DNA of 64,000 nt. Origin: Rhizobium sp. SL86. Its GTDB lineage: Bacteria > Pseudomonadota > Alphaproteobacteria > Rhizobiales > Rhizobiaceae. The notes beneath the pieces are model-generated. The model saw only the letters and a program-made list of their open reading frames with translations. It was not told the origin of the DNA and ran no database searches. The DNA lies in NCBI RefSeq assembly GCF_026672545.1, contig NZ_JAPPRJ010000007.1, positions 62,001 through 126,000 of the forward strand. The letters are read 5' to 3'. A program made the position numbers and the translations under genes. Below are positions 1 to 10,042 of this stretch, one piece after another. Each line of letters begins with the position of its first letter. Positions within the stretch are counted from its first letter, which is position 1.

Positions 1-245
1 TTTAATCGCGTTCGCACTGTTGGCCGCTCGATCTCGGAGCTGACATGCGGACGGAAGGTGCAGCGGCGATCTAGGGCAAAAAGAAAGGGCCGACGGAAGA
101 CCGCGGCCCATGAAGTGTGAAGATCTTGAACCTCCAGAGGGGAACAGCTGCTGCGACGGAACTGGGAGGTGACCGTCATGTGCATCAGCTGCAGGCCTTA
201 TGCCTGAATTTTGAGCAGACGGAAAACATTTATTGTGCAATACAG
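1..245. other. Non-coding start of window, no gene seen
   Basis: This stretch lies downstream of the minus-strand methylase-helicase gene. I see no open frame with a ribosome site and no recognisable RNA, repeat or strong terminator. The short plus-strand frame beginning near 117 has no homology I recognise and runs into the antisense of the large gene, so it was not called. Confidence 0.4.
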
Positions 246-3200
246 CTATGCGGCGGCTGCGTTGGTCTCGTCGTCCAGATCCTCCGCCAGCCGGGCCTCG
301 ATTGCCCTAAGCTTTAGTCGCTTTTCCTTCAGATCATTGGCAAACGCGAAAACACCGCCGTCACGCGACCGGTAAGAGGCCAGACGGCGTTCGGCTTCCT
401 CCAGCCGCCGCCGATACTGACGCTGCTCGTCGTCAAAGCCATCGAGTGCATGCTCCAGACGAGAAATAGCGCCAAGCGGCGTGACCGTAATTGCCAAATC
501 GATCTCATAGTCGGCGCCGGTGCGCTGGAGCAGGGTCTCGAAGCGATAGCTATCCCCTTTGCCAAAGCGCTCGCCCTCATAAACCAGATCGAAGCCACCG
601 ATCGTCGCCAGATGCACCTCGCCCTCCTGCTGGAGCTGCAGAAGCGTCAGGATCTCCTTCATTAAAGCGCGGCCGGCCTCCTTGCGCTCGGTATGATCCT
701 GACCGAGCACCGTCATGGTGAAGGAATCGCCGCCTGTTGGCTTAAGCCGCGCGATATCTCGGCCGATCTCTGCGATACGCCGGGTCGAGATCTCGATCTC
801 GCGCTCTGCATCACGCATCTGCCGGCGGACGGCATATTGATCGTCTTCATGGGCAGCACGCAATCGTTCAAGCCTCGCGATGTCCGCCTCCAGTCCGGCC
901 TTCTGCATCAGCCGCTCGTCGCCGGAGGCGATGGCCTTGGCCATCGCGAACTGGTTGGCAGCCCCTTCACCGACATCCTCCAGCCGCCGGATCGAGGTGT
1001 CCCCCGAAAGTGCTGCGGCGATGAATCGAGCCTTGCGCTCGTTGTTCTGCCACATGGAGGCGTCGAGCGAGCCCTCGGTGGCATAGGCGAAGATATCGAC
1101 CTCCTCATGCTGGTTGCCCTGACGCACGATCCGGCCCTCACGCTGCTCGATCTGCGACGGCAGCCATGGCACGTCGAGATGGTGGAGAGCCTTCAGGCGA
1201 AGCTGGGCGTTGACCCCCGTGCCCATGGTCTCGGATGAACCGATCAGGAAACGGACCTTGCCGGCGCGGACATCGCCGAACAACCGTTGCTTGGCTTCGG
1301 TCTTCTTGTAGTCCTGCATGAAGGCAATCTGTGATGCCGGCACGCCGAGCCGGACCAGTTCGTCGCGGATAAAGCGATAGGCCGAGAAGCCACGGGTCTT
1401 TTCGACATTAATCGTGCCGAGATCCGAGAAGATCATCTGGGCGGCGCCTGGCAGATCAAACTCCTTGCCGTCGGGGCGCCGATAAATCGCCTCGCCGGTT
1501 TCTTTCCAAATCCGATGTGCATTGCGCACTAGCAGATTGAGCTTGTTGTCCGCCTCGTTCTCGGCCGCCGGCATGACGAAGCGCAGGTCGATCGCGGCGT
1601 GGCGGCCATCGGTGATGACCGAGAGCAGAATGTCGTCGCCAGGCTTGGCCGGCCCCTCACGTTTTTCAATCGCCTTGATCCTGGTGTCGAGAATTTGCTG
1701 ATAGGTCTTGAACAGGGCGGTCGGCTTGGCCGTCAGGATCTGCCGGCGCCCGGTCGAGATATCAGGCACCTTCACATATTGCCGGAAATCCTCCGGCATC
1801 ACCACGTCGGCGAAGGCACGGAACATGGCGATCAGCTCCGGCACATTGACGAAGGAGGCAAAGCGGCTGACGGGCTTGTATTTACCGGAGGGCTGGATTT
1901 CGAGTTCGGTCGTCGTATCACCGAAGCACGAGGCCCAGGCATCGAATTCGTGCAGTCCTCGCTCGGCAAGTGCCTCGTGACCGAGCAGGCGCTGGATCGA
2001 AAACATCTCGCCGAGCGTGTTGGTGATCGGGGTACCCGAGGCCAGCACCAGGGACCGCCCGGGATTCTTCGTCTCGATATAGCGGGACTTCACATAGAGA
2101 TCCCAGGCACGCTGCGAGCCGTTCGGATCGATGCCCTTCAGCGTCGACATATTGGTGGCGAAGGACAGTTTTCGGAATTCCTGCGCCTCGTCGACGACAA
2201 TCTGGTCGACGCCGATTTCCGAAATCGTCAGCAGATCGTCCTTGCGAGTGGCGAGTCCCTCCAGACGCTCTTGCAAACCTTCCTTGAGCCGTTCGAGGCG
2301 CTTGCGCGAGACGCGATCCTCGCTGTCGACTTTGGTCAGCAGATCCTCATATAGCTGCAACTCATCCTGGATCATCGCCTGTTCAAAGGTGGAGGGAACC
2401 GCGATGAAGCGGAAAGCGGAATGGGTGATGATGATCGCGTCCCACGTGGCGGTCGCCGCGCGCGACAGGAACCGGGCGCGCTTGTCCTTGGTGAAGTTGG
2501 TCTCGTCGGCGACGAGAATACGGGCATTCGGATAGAGCGCCAGGAATTCGCGCGCGGCCTGCACCAGGCAATGGCCTGGGACGACCAGCATCGCCTTGGC
2601 AATCAGGCCGAGGCGGCGCTGCTCCATGATCGCCGCGGCCATGGTCATCGTCTTACCGGCGCCGACAGCATGGGCGAGAAAGGTCGAGCCATCTGCGATA
2701 ATCCGCCAGATACCGCGTTTCTGGTGGCCGTAAAGAACAAAGGCGCCAGAGGCGCCAGGAAGTTTGAGGTGGGAGCCGTCGAATTTGCGCGGCGCGATAT
2801 TGTTGAAGCGGTCGTTATAGTCGCGGGCCAACCGATCAGTGCGGTCGGCATCGGTCCAGACCCAGTCCTGAAAGGACTGTTTGATCCTCTGCAGCTTGTC
2901 GCGCGCCGCTTCGGTGTCGACGACATTGAGGACACGGCGCTCGCCATCGACGTCCCTGAACACATCGAAGATCTGTGGGACCCGGCTGTTGAGCGCATCG
3001 GCGAGCAGATCGCCGGCATGGCGGCGGCTCGTTCCCCACTCCGATGTCCCGGCGGCGCTATAGCCCAGCTGACGTGCCTCCACCGTCCAGGACCCGAGCT
3101 CCGGCATATGGTGGATGCGGATGTCCGCCTCCATCTTCTCTTTGACGAAGGCGACGACATCGGCGGCCGGGATCCATGGCGCACCGAGGCGAGCTGTGAT

Positions 3201-5336
3201 GTCGGAGGGCCGAAGGTCTGCCGGCTGGACATCAACCAAGGCGCGGACGTTCCGCTCAAAACCCGGATCGAGCTCGGCTGCCGCTTGTGCGGCGGCGAGC
3301 TTAGAGCGGACAGCCCCGGAGAGATAGGCATCGGCAGTCCGCCAGGACCCATCGGCAGGGTCGCGAAACACTTCGTCACCGAGCTCGTCCAGCACCGTCG
3401 CCGGATCGCTATGGAGCAGTTCCGCGATATGGTCGATATCAACGTGACCACGCTCGTTCAGCACCACCGCGAGCGCATCGGCCGGAGATGTTATGGTCGG
3501 CGCCGACGGGGGCGCGATCACGCGTTCGGAGAAGATCGGACCGGGCTTTGCCGTGTCGGTCTCCAGATCGTAATCCTCGATCGAGGCGACCAGCCAGCAA
3601 TCGGGATCGTCGCGGAAAGGCGCGAGGTTTGGCTGGCGATGGGTCTCCCTGACCTCGCCCGTCGCCGCATCCTCGTGGATCGAGACTGTGGTGTGATTGA
3701 TAGGGCCGAAGTCCCTCACGAAGGAGGACCAGGCGATGCGCAGCCGAACCTGGAGCGCGCGCCAGGGCCGGTCAGTCTCCTGCGCTTTTAGCACCTCGCG
3801 GACGGCATCACGGACCGGGATCAGCTTCGAGATGATCCGGATATGCTTCTCAGAAACTCCATCGCCTGAGCGACCCTTGCGGACGGTAATCGGCGCAGCC
3901 GATCCGTCGAGCATCTGCATCAGGCCCTTGGAGCGGTCGACAAAGAAGCTTCCCTCGCGAACAGCGCTGTTCTTCGGCCGCAGGTCGACGATCTCGCCCA
4001 ACTCGTCTTCCAGATCGATATCGATCGACGTGGGCTCGCCATCGTAGAGATCGGCCGGCAGAAGTTCGATGGCATCTGCGAGAGCCGTTTCAAGATCCTC
4101 GCCGTCGCGGGGCCGGCATGTGTAGGTCTCGCCGAACGGGCCGGAAGTTAGGGCATGCGTGCCGAGTACGAAGTCGGGATGACGGGCAAACCACCTGTTG
4201 ACGCGGATCGCATCTTCTTCATCGGTGGCCAGCCTGATCTCATCGACATCGAGCCACAGCTGATCGCCTTCAGGCTCACCGGCCTTGCGTTTGCGGAAGA
4301 AGAGGATGTCGACCACCACGTCGGTACCGGCGTCACGGCGGAAGCTGCTCTCGGGCAGGCGGATCGCGGCGATCAGGTCCGCGGATTTGGCGATATGCTC
4401 CCGCGCCGTCGTCTCGGCCTTGTCCATCGTGCCGTGTGAGGTCACGAAGGCGGCAAGCGCGCCAGGCTTCAGCAGGTCGATCGATCGGGCTATGAAATAG
4501 TCGTGCAGGCGAAGACCGAGCGACCTGTAAGCGCGGTCCGAGCGAACGGTGCGATCGGAAAAGGGCGGATTGCCAATGGCGAGATCGTAGATCGGCGCCA
4601 GATCGGTACGAGCGAAGTCGCCATTGATGATCCGGGCCTTCGGCTGTAGCAGGCCGACGATACGGGCTGTGACAGGATCAAGCTCGATCCCGGTGACATA
4701 AGATATATCGCGGTAGGGCTCAGGCATCAGGGCCAGGAAGAGGCCTGTGCCAATACCGGGCTCCAGTACGCGGCCGCCGCGCCAGCCCATGCGCTGCAAA
4801 CCCGCCCAGATCGCCCGGATGATGAACTCCGGTGTGAAGTGGGCATATTGGGTGCATCGCGCGAGCGAGGCGTATTCCGCTTCGGAGACAGCTGTTTCGA
4901 GACAAGAACCAAGATCATCCCAACCTTGCCGGAAATCGACCTCACCGGGCCGGCGGAACATACCATTGGCCAACTCACTGGCGCCGAAACCGGTGAAGCG
5001 AATGAGCTGCGCCTGCTCTTTGGGCGTCGCGGGTCGGTTCTGCCTGGCGATGCCGTCGGCAACGAGGATTGCCGCGACATTGGCACGGGCGCGATCCTTC
5101 CAGCTGGCGCCCAACGCGCGGTCGCCGTCAAGATAGAAGTTTGCCCGAGACCCCGCTCGCCGAACAGGTGCGGCAATGACGGGGAGGGCAGGGGCTGGTG
5201 TGGGCGGAGTAGGATCCGGGTCGTCATCATTGGCAGCATCCGGAGAGAAACCGCCGAACGCGGTTACACCAAGCCCAAGGCCGGAGGACAGGGCTGAGCT
5301 ACCGAACATGTCGAGAGTGAAGGGATCGTTGCTCAT
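246..5336 (-). CDS. Giant DNA methyltransferase / SNF2-type helicase fusion (plasmid type)
   Basis: This 1696-residue protein joins an adenine-type DNA methyltransferase to a superfamily 2 helicase. The methylase part shows a SAM-binding EPGIGTG at about residues 192-198 and the catalytic NPPF motif at 256-259. The helicase part shows Walker A AVGAGKT at about 890, a DEAQ box at 1049-1052, ASGTPITNT near 1099 and motif VI QREGRIVRQG at about 1398-1407. The last 200 residues are charged and probably coiled coil. The first 60 residues are low complexity and proline rich. Proteins of this size and order are common on large conjugative plasmids of Rhizobiales, where a role in plasmid DNA modification or processing is suspected but not proven. 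It is followed upstream by DUF1419 and Toprim genes on the same strand. No target-recognition specificity can be read from the sequence. Confidence 0.85.
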   Translation of the reverse strand: MSNDPFTLDMFGSSALSSGLGLGVTAFGGFSPDAANDDDPDPTPPTPAPALPVIAAPVRRAGSRANFYLDGDRALGASWKDRARANVAAILVADGIARQNRPATPKEQAQLIRFTGFGASELANGMFRRPGEVDFRQGWDDLGSCLETAVSEAEYASLARCTQYAHFTPEFIIRAIWAGLQRMGWRGGRVLEPGIGTGLFLALMPEPYRDISYVTGIELDPVTARIVGLLQPKARIINGDFARTDLAPIYDLAIGNPPFSDRTVRSDRAYRSLGLRLHDYFIARSIDLLKPGALAAFVTSHGTMDKAETTAREHIAKSADLIAAIRLPESSFRRDAGTDVVVDILFFRKRKAGEPEGDQLWLDVDEIRLATDEEDAIRVNRWFARHPDFVLGTHALTSGPFGETYTCRPRDGEDLETALADAIELLPADLYDGEPTSIDIDLEDELGEIVDLRPKNSAVREGSFFVDRSKGLMQMLDGSAAPITVRKGRSGDGVSEKHIRIISKLIPVRDAVREVLKAQETDRPWRALQVRLRIAWSSFVRDFGPINHTTVSIHEDAATGEVRETHRQPNLAPFRDDPDCWLVASIEDYDLETDTAKPGPIFSERVIAPPSAPTITSPADALAVVLNERGHVDIDHIAELLHSDPATVLDELGDEVFRDPADGSWRTADAYLSGAVRSKLAAAQAAAELDPGFERNVRALVDVQPADLRPSDITARLGAPWIPAADVVAFVKEKMEADIRIHHMPELGSWTVEARQLGYSAAGTSEWGTSRRHAGDLLADALNSRVPQIFDVFRDVDGERRVLNVVDTEAARDKLQRIKQSFQDWVWTDADRTDRLARDYNDRFNNIAPRKFDGSHLKLPGASGAFVLYGHQKRGIWRIIADGSTFLAHAVGAGKTMTMAAAIMEQRRLGLIAKAMLVVPGHCLVQAAREFLALYPNARILVADETNFTKDKRARFLSRAATATWDAIIITHSAFRFIAVPSTFEQAMIQDELQLYEDLLTKVDSEDRVSRKRLERLKEGLQERLEGLATRKDDLLTISEIGVDQIVVDEAQEFRKLSFATNMSTLKGIDPNGSQRAWDLYVKSRYIETKNPGRSLVLASGTPITNTLGEMFSIQRLLGHEALAERGLHEFDAWASCFGDTTTELEIQPSGKYKPVSRFASFVNVPELIAMFRAFADVVMPEDFRQYVKVPDISTGRRQILTAKPTALFKTYQQILDTRIKAIEKREGPAKPGDDILLSVITDGRHAAIDLRFVMPAAENEADNKLNLLVRNAHRIWKETGEAIYRRPDGKEFDLPGAAQMIFSDLGTINVEKTRGFSAYRFIRDELVRLGVPASQIAFMQDYKKTEAKQRLFGDVRAGKVRFLIGSSETMGTGVNAQLRLKALHHLDVPWLPSQIEQREGRIVRQGNQHEEVDIFAYATEGSLDASMWQNNERKARFIAAALSGDTSIRRLEDVGEGAANQFAMAKAIASGDERLMQKAGLEADIARLERLRAAHEDDQYAVRRQMRDAEREIEISTRRIAEIGRDIARLKPTGGDSFTMTVLGQDHTERKEAGRALMKEILTLLQLQQEGEVHLATIGGFDLVYEGERFGKGDSYRFETLLQRTGADYEIDLAITVTPLGAISRLEHALDGFDDEQRQYRRRLEEAERRLASYRSRDGGVFAFANDLKEKRLKLRAIEARLAEDLDDETNAAAA

Positions 5337-5427
5337 AGGAAAGGCTCCTTTGGTATGGGAACGAGCGCTGTCGTTCGGTCGGAGGCCCGACCGGCTGCAG
5401 GCAGGTTTCGCGATGATGAGATCTGGC

Positions 5428-6033
5428 TCAGGCGGCCAGGGCTGAGGGGAGGTGGCGTAGATGCACCGGCAGCTTGGCCGCGATCTCGTCGTCAGACAGG
5501 GTGTCGAGCAACTTCAGGAAAGTGCCTTCACTGCCACCATAAAGCATCACCGTGCGATGGCCCTGCATCGGCTTCGGCCAGGTGTCGCCGGCATAGCCAC
5601 GATAGTCGTTGGTTGTCGTGCTCCAGATATGCTCGAGCCGTTCTTCACGGCTCATGGCCCGGACTGGTCGGGTTTCGCGGTCAAGGATCACCGAGCGCAT
5701 CGCCTCGACCGAGTTTGGATCGGAGAGGTCGCAGTAGGTGTGGAAATAGCGGACGGCGTCATCGATCCGGATCGCATAGAAGACCGAGGTTACGGAACCG
5801 GTCATGAACTCGCGTATCGCAAAGATCGGTCCACGCATCCACAGCGGCGGCAGAATGTCGAGCATATAGGAGTAGGAGGTCTCATCGATTTCGAACCATT
5901 CGCCAGCATAGGTACCGGACTGATCGCCGCCAAAACGGTCTGGGCGCTTGGCGTGCCGATCGAACATGCGGAACATGTCGGTGCGCTTGGCCACACCCTG
6001 AAACACTTTGCGGGGGAGGGACATCGAGGTCAT
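5428..6033 (-). CDS. DUF1419 family protein
   Basis: The product is 201 residues when started at the ATG at 6033, which has AAAGGA about 8 bases upstream. A longer frame to 6090 lacks such a site. The N-terminal segment RKVFQGVAKRTDMFRMFDRH and the later WFEIDE and MLDILPPLWMR segments fit the DUF1419 family, which I know from plasmids and islands of Rhizobiales. No catalytic motif or signal peptide is visible and the function is unknown. It lies 91 bases upstream of the methylase-helicase in the same direction and probably shares its transcript. The family call is from recognition only. Confidence 0.65.
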   Translation of the reverse strand: MTSMSLPRKVFQGVAKRTDMFRMFDRHAKRPDRFGGDQSGTYAGEWFEIDETSYSYMLDILPPLWMRGPIFAIREFMTGSVTSVFYAIRIDDAVRYFHTYCDLSDPNSVEAMRSVILDRETRPVRAMSREERLEHIWSTTTNDYRGYAGDTWPKPMQGHRTVMLYGGSEGTFLKLLDTLSDDEIAAKLPVHLRHLPSALAA

Positions 6034-6241
6034 CAGCTTGATCCTTTCGGGGTTTTGGGACCGAAGGCAGCACTGTCGTTTCGACCTCACTATCCTCTTC
6101 AGTCCTTCATGACCCTTCCCGATCGGCCGACCTCGCGTCCGGGCGGGTCAAGGGCCGGCCTTGGCCGGGCGAAGCCTCCCTTGACGCGGCCGGCGCGCAT
6201 GCGGCAGGCCTCATCTTCTGCTCCATATTCCTTTCCCGTCT

Positions 6242-7135
6242 CTACCTTTCTCTGTTCTTCAAGACCTCGTTCCAGTCGTCCGCCGGCGGACGTAGCCTCT
6301 GCCAATCGCAGCCGGACGCCTCGGCGAGCGCACGCAAACGCGCTGCGTAGATGTCTCCTTGGGAATTGCCATCCGTCGCGGCCACCAGTGTCAGCCCCGG
6401 CCGGAGGGCGAGTTCGCAGAGCGCTGCATCTGTCGCCGGTGACCACCCGCCGCCTGTACTGAGATAGAGCGTGCCCTCGCGTGAACACTCGAGCGCTGCG
6501 AGGCTCATCGCGTCGATCGCGGCCTCGGTGACGCAAATGCGGTTGGCATCACTCGGACCCAATCGGAACAGAAGCTTCGATCCCCTGGTCGAAAATCCGC
6601 GCCATTCGGGTCCTCGTTCTTCCCAGCCGACCACTCGGCCATGGCTATCAACATGCGCCGCCCACATGCTGCCAAAAGGTCCTTCCTGCAGGACGTTTTC
6701 CCGAATGGCCTGCCGTATTATGGCAGGCGGGATCAAGCGCTGCCAAGATAGATAGCGCCACGCGCCCGATCCCGGCGAAGGCGAGCGCCGGCATCGCCAA
6801 CGGTCAGCAATGGCCTCGTCTGACACTGCAGACCGCGCCGGACGCCATTTCGGCCGGGAAAGCTGAAACCCGACCAGCGCTGCGACAGCGGCCGCGGCGG
6901 CCGGGAACGCCGTCTTTTCCAGAAACATCGCGAGGCCGAAGACGTCACCCTTCTCGTCACTCAGCGGATCGAACCAGCCTCGTCCGTCATGGGTCACGAT
7001 AATGATGCTGCCACCATGCCGGTATTTGACGGCGCGACGCGTGCTTTCTCTCAGATCGAGTTCGTATCCGGCTTGCTCCAACAGGGCTTCACAACTGACC
7101 CTGGCGCGCAGCGCCTCTAATTTTTCTCGTTTCAT
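6242..7135 (-). CDS. DUF3991/Toprim domain protein (primase-like)
   Basis: The product is 297 residues from the ATG at 7135, chosen because GGAAG lies just upstream (GGAAGAACT then ATG) while the longer frame to 7246 has no comparable site. The N-terminal half contains RHGGSIIIVTHDGRGWFDPLS and a GDVFGLAMFLE segment typical of DUF3991, which often precedes a Toprim fold. The C-terminal half has ICVTEAAIDAMSLA, the Toprim acidic motif, and VAATDGNSQGD, a likely metal-binding DxN/DxD segment. Such proteins are small primase-like or relaxase-associated factors encoded on plasmids. It sits upstream of the DUF1419 gene on the same strand. Role in plasmid replication or transfer is inference. Confidence 0.7.
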   Translation of the reverse strand: MKREKLEALRARVSCEALLEQAGYELDLRESTRRAVKYRHGGSIIIVTHDGRGWFDPLSDEKGDVFGLAMFLEKTAFPAAAAAVAALVGFQLSRPKWRPARSAVSDEAIADRWRCRRSPSPGSGAWRYLSWQRLIPPAIIRQAIRENVLQEGPFGSMWAAHVDSHGRVVGWEERGPEWRGFSTRGSKLLFRLGPSDANRICVTEAAIDAMSLAALECSREGTLYLSTGGGWSPATDAALCELALRPGLTLVAATDGNSQGDIYAARLRALAEASGCDWQRLRPPADDWNEVLKNRER

Positions 7136-7318
7136 AGTTCTTCCGGCCGTGTAGCGGACGCTCCTTCTTTGTTGTCGCAATCTGCGGGTCACCTCTGTCC
7201 CGCCGCGAAGAGCGGAGGGGGCAAGGGCGCAGTACGCAACTGACAAAAGTTGCAGCTATGTGCTGCGGTGAAGCTTCCCTTGCGGCCGACAGGTCGCCAG
7301 CGGCAGGACATGCGGGTC

Positions 7319-7495
7319 TCAATGAGACCCGCGGGGGAGATACTCATGAACGATCTCAAGATCGTCTTCGTCATCGAGTTCGTCGGACGGAAGCACGCCG
7401 AATTCGTCGCCGGATTTGAACAGGGTGATCGGGACCATGAGGATGCGCGAAAGAGAAAATGCGTGGGCTTGTGCGAGTGCAAGATCCTGTGCCAT
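7319..7495 (-). CDS. Small acidic hypothetical protein (58 aa)
   Basis: An ATG at 7495 preceded by a strong GGAGG 8 bases upstream opens a 58-residue frame ending HEYLPRGSH. It has a hydrophobic segment (SLSRILMVPITLF) followed by a very acidic tail (LPSDELDDEDDLEIVHE). The longer frame reaching 7711 has no ribosome site and non-coding-like composition, so the internal start is preferred. No family is recognised. It lies about 180 bases upstream of the Toprim gene on the same strand and could belong to that plasmid operon. Confidence rests on the ribosome site and the coding-like composition only. Confidence 0.5.
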   Translation of the reverse strand: MAQDLALAQAHAFSLSRILMVPITLFKSGDEFGVLPSDELDDEDDLEIVHEYLPRGSH

Positions 7496-8419
7496 TTGGG
7501 AAACCTCCGTCCGGAGCGGGCCGATCCCGCTCGATGGCTCCTCGAAAGGACCAGGACAGGTCGCGATCACCGCGCAGGCGAAGACAAGCGGCGGCAGCTT
7601 GCTAGCCGACCCCGATAGTGGGTTGATCGACGGAGATCTGGACATGGTCCAGGACGCCATCCATAAAGAGCGGGATTGATCTGCTTCGGCCGGAATTGAG
7701 GTATCCGGCACAGATCAGTTACGGAAGCCAGTTCAGCATTTGTTGCCGAGCACCTCTCTTGCCAACCCACCAGGCAGCCGCGGCCAGCATTGTCCTGATC
7801 GGACTAGGCTTGGAGGACAGCGAAATCCGTCTCAGCTCGAGGCTCTACCAAGGCTACTTCGCTGGCGACTTTGTGACCAGTGCCAGAACTCGTCGAGATC
7901 ATCATCGGCCCGGCTACGGAACGCATGGCGTTGCACTTCATAATAGGATCCCAGTAGATCTAAAGCTGCTACAAGCCTGGCATCTATCTGAAATCGCTGC
8001 CTTGTTGCACGGCAATGTATGATCCATCGTGTGAGGAAGCGGATTATCTTTCTCCCGAGAACGGTTGCGACGCAGTCGACACACCACATATCACGCTTAA
8101 AGGAGAGGCAATATATACTAGCTTTTTCAATAACTTACTAAAAATCGCATAATCATAATTATGGAACCGGGACGCACATTTCGCCTCGCCACCATCCACG
8201 CCATATAGGCGATGCGCGTCTATTCGATGCTGGGACGATCCGGCTGCTGCCTACACGATTGTCAAGCATGCGGGAGCCCCGCGGCTCAGCCGCCGTTTCG
8301 AACGCGCTCCGCTCGCCCTAGTATGAAAAGCCCTCGCTACGGCTTTTCGCCACGGCGCGGGCGATCTTCCGGGTTTCCACATGGCTCCCGAAGGACTAGG
8401 GATGCTTGCTCGATCCAAT
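7496..8419. other. About 0.9 kb without a supportable gene
   Basis: Several short frames exist on both strands (for example plus 7696-8022 and minus 7832-8089) but none has a convincing ribosome site or recognisable product. The stretch 8100-8165 is AT rich. An 8-bp inverted repeat (GAAAAGCC at 8325-8332 with GGCTTTTC at 8341-8348) lies just downstream of the minus-strand sugar transporter operon and could be a weak terminator. The segment probably marks the boundary between plasmid-type genes and the catabolic island and may hold gene debris. Confidence 0.4.
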
Positions 8420-8848
8420 TTAGGACGACAGGGGATCTGCACCGATAGCTTTAAGCGCTGCACGTGCTACATCCTCGTCTTGATCGCCACTCCCCGAACC
8501 GACACCGATACCACCGACGAGAACCCCGCCAAAACGAATGGGTAGACCACCCTTGAGCCCGGTCACCTCGCCCTGCGTGGCGCCGGAAATCAGAAGACGT
8601 GCCTGTTCTGGAATGGCCGTCGAAGGCGCATTGATGGAGGCAGCGGTCCGAGCTTTGGCAAGAGCACTCTTCAAGGAAAGAAAGCGCGCACCCTTCATCC
8701 GAAAGGAGCCAAGCACGACACCGCTCTGGTCGACGATGACGATGCATTGCGGCTGCCCCATCGCCGAGGCCGTGTCGATCGCCGCCTGCAGCATGGCGAG
8801 CACGCCCTTGTCCGTCAGTTGCGCCGAAGGCTCAAAGAAGCTGCTCAT
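8420..8848 (-). CDS. GlcG/HbpS-like (DUF336) protein
   Basis: The product is 142 residues from the ATG at 8848, with AGGAAAT shortly upstream. Segments such as LQAAIDTASAMGQPQCIVIVDQSG, FLSLKSALAKARTAA and GGLPIRFGGVLVGGIGVGSG are the hallmark of the GlcG/HbpS (DUF336) fold, a small alpha/beta protein that binds haem or small molecules in some members and accompanies diol or sugar-acid operons in others. There is no signal peptide, so it should act in the cytoplasm. It is the last gene of the ABC transporter operon, 77 bases after the binding-protein gene. Its role here is unknown. Confidence 0.75.
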   Translation of the reverse strand: MSSFFEPSAQLTDKGVLAMLQAAIDTASAMGQPQCIVIVDQSGVVLGSFRMKGARFLSLKSALAKARTAASINAPSTAIPEQARLLISGATQGEVTGLKGGLPIRFGGVLVGGIGVGSGSGDQDEDVARAALKAIGADPLSS

Positions 8849-8925
8849 GGGCTGATTTCCTATCTCATTTTGAAGTAATCGCGGCCGGCGCGGAGGAGTT
8901 TGCACCGGCCGCGAAGGAGCAAGTC

Positions 8926-10014
8926 TTATTTGCCCCAGATCTTAGCATACTGGTCGCGATAACCATTGCCCGGATCGAAAATGTTCTTGTCACCACCGTC
9001 GGAGCTGATGTTCGCCTTGGTGACGACATGCAGCGGCGATGTGTAACCCGACCATTCGACCTTGCTCACGGCGCGGTTCAGCTCGTCGATCAGCTGCCAG
9101 CCCTGCAGGTTGAGCGGCTCAGCGACGGTCACAGCCTGATACTGACCGGAACGGATGCGCTGATAGGCGGACTCGGAGCCGTCGCCAGCGGCAACCGCCT
9201 TTGGCGCACCGTCACCGGCAATGCCGGCTGCAGCCAGGCTCGGGCCCATGAAGTCGAAGTAGATGTCGTTGATCGCAAGTGCATGCGTCCAGCTTGCACC
9301 ATACTTCTGCAGAAGCGAGGTCGTCAGCGTCGGCATGCGGTTCGAGGTGTCGGCGATCGGCGTGTCGACATATTCGAGCACGGTACCGCCAAGCTTCTCG
9401 ATCGTCTCCTTGATCTTGTCAGCCTTGGCAATCGCGATCGCATAGGTCGAGTCCGTGAAGATCACGACGCCCGGCTTGCCACCGGCATCGGCAAAGGCCC
9501 ATTTCCCGGCAGCGGCCGAGACTTCCATCGCATCGGTCGAGACATTGGCGAACAGGCAATTGGCCGGATCAGGGCCGATGACCGGGCCGGCATGCCAGCT
9601 CACCATCGGGATGCCGGCATCGCAGGCCTGCTTCAAGGCGGCCTGCTGCTCGACGGCATCGAAGCCATTGATGATGATACCATCGGGCTTCAGCGCAAGC
9701 GCCTGACCAAAGGCGCCGGCTCGGCTCTGCACGGAACCAGCGCCATCAAGAACGGTAACCTCCCAACCGATCTTGGCCGCAGCTTCCTGGATGCCGTTGG
9801 TGACGCCGAGAATACCGCCATTCTTCATGTCGGCGGCGAGCACGACGATCTTCTTCGCCGCCGCTGCGGTCGGGCCACTGGTCGGACCATCCCAGGTGGT
9901 CTTCTCGCCGGCATATTTCTCAACTTCTGCCATGGCGTCCGAAATCGCGTCGGCATAGGCAGGCATGGCGGCCGTCAGCGCCAGGATCGATACGGCTAGG
10001 GCTCTCTTCAGCAT
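8926..10014 (-). CDS. Sugar ABC transporter periplasmic binding protein (RbsB-like)
   Basis: The 362-residue product starts with a classical Sec signal (KRALAVSILALTAAMPAYADA). The rest is a Peripla_BP_4 type protein: KKIVVLAADMKNGGILGVTNG begins the first lobe, KPDGIIINGFDAV and AGIPMVSWHAGP form typical ligand-pocket strands, and VAAGDGSESAYQRIRSGQYQ is the C-terminal lobe. It would deliver a sugar or sugar derivative to the downstream permease and ATPase. Its gene is third in the operon ATPase-permease-binding protein-DUF336 read on the minus strand. Substrate cannot be told from sequence; the neighbouring idonate/gluconate genes suggest a sugar acid, lactone or polyol. Confidence 0.88.
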   Translation of the reverse strand: MLKRALAVSILALTAAMPAYADAISDAMAEVEKYAGEKTTWDGPTSGPTAAAAKKIVVLAADMKNGGILGVTNGIQEAAAKIGWEVTVLDGAGSVQSRAGAFGQALALKPDGIIINGFDAVEQQAALKQACDAGIPMVSWHAGPVIGPDPANCLFANVSTDAMEVSAAAGKWAFADAGGKPGVVIFTDSTYAIAIAKADKIKETIEKLGGTVLEYVDTPIADTSNRMPTLTTSLLQKYGASWTHALAINDIYFDFMGPSLAAAGIAGDGAPKAVAAGDGSESAYQRIRSGQYQAVTVAEPLNLQGWQLIDELNRAVSKVEWSGYTSPLHVVTKANISSDGGDKNIFDPGNGYRDQYAKIWGK

Positions 10015-10042
10015 GGTTTCCTCCCAAAGTAGCTGAATGGAC

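Noticed and set aside
2421..3791. A 456-residue plus-strand frame opposite the methylase-helicase
   Set aside because: It is antisense to a well-supported gene with clear domain motifs and has no recognisable product or ribosome site. High GC content makes such shadow frames common.
7696..8089. Short frames on both strands in the gap after the 58-aa gene
   Set aside because: No ribosome site, no family resemblance and no coding-like composition that I could support.
8325..8348. 8-bp hairpin as a terminator of the sugar transporter operon
   Set aside because: The stem is short and there is no clear T-run on the transcribed strand. It is mentioned in the gap entry but not called.
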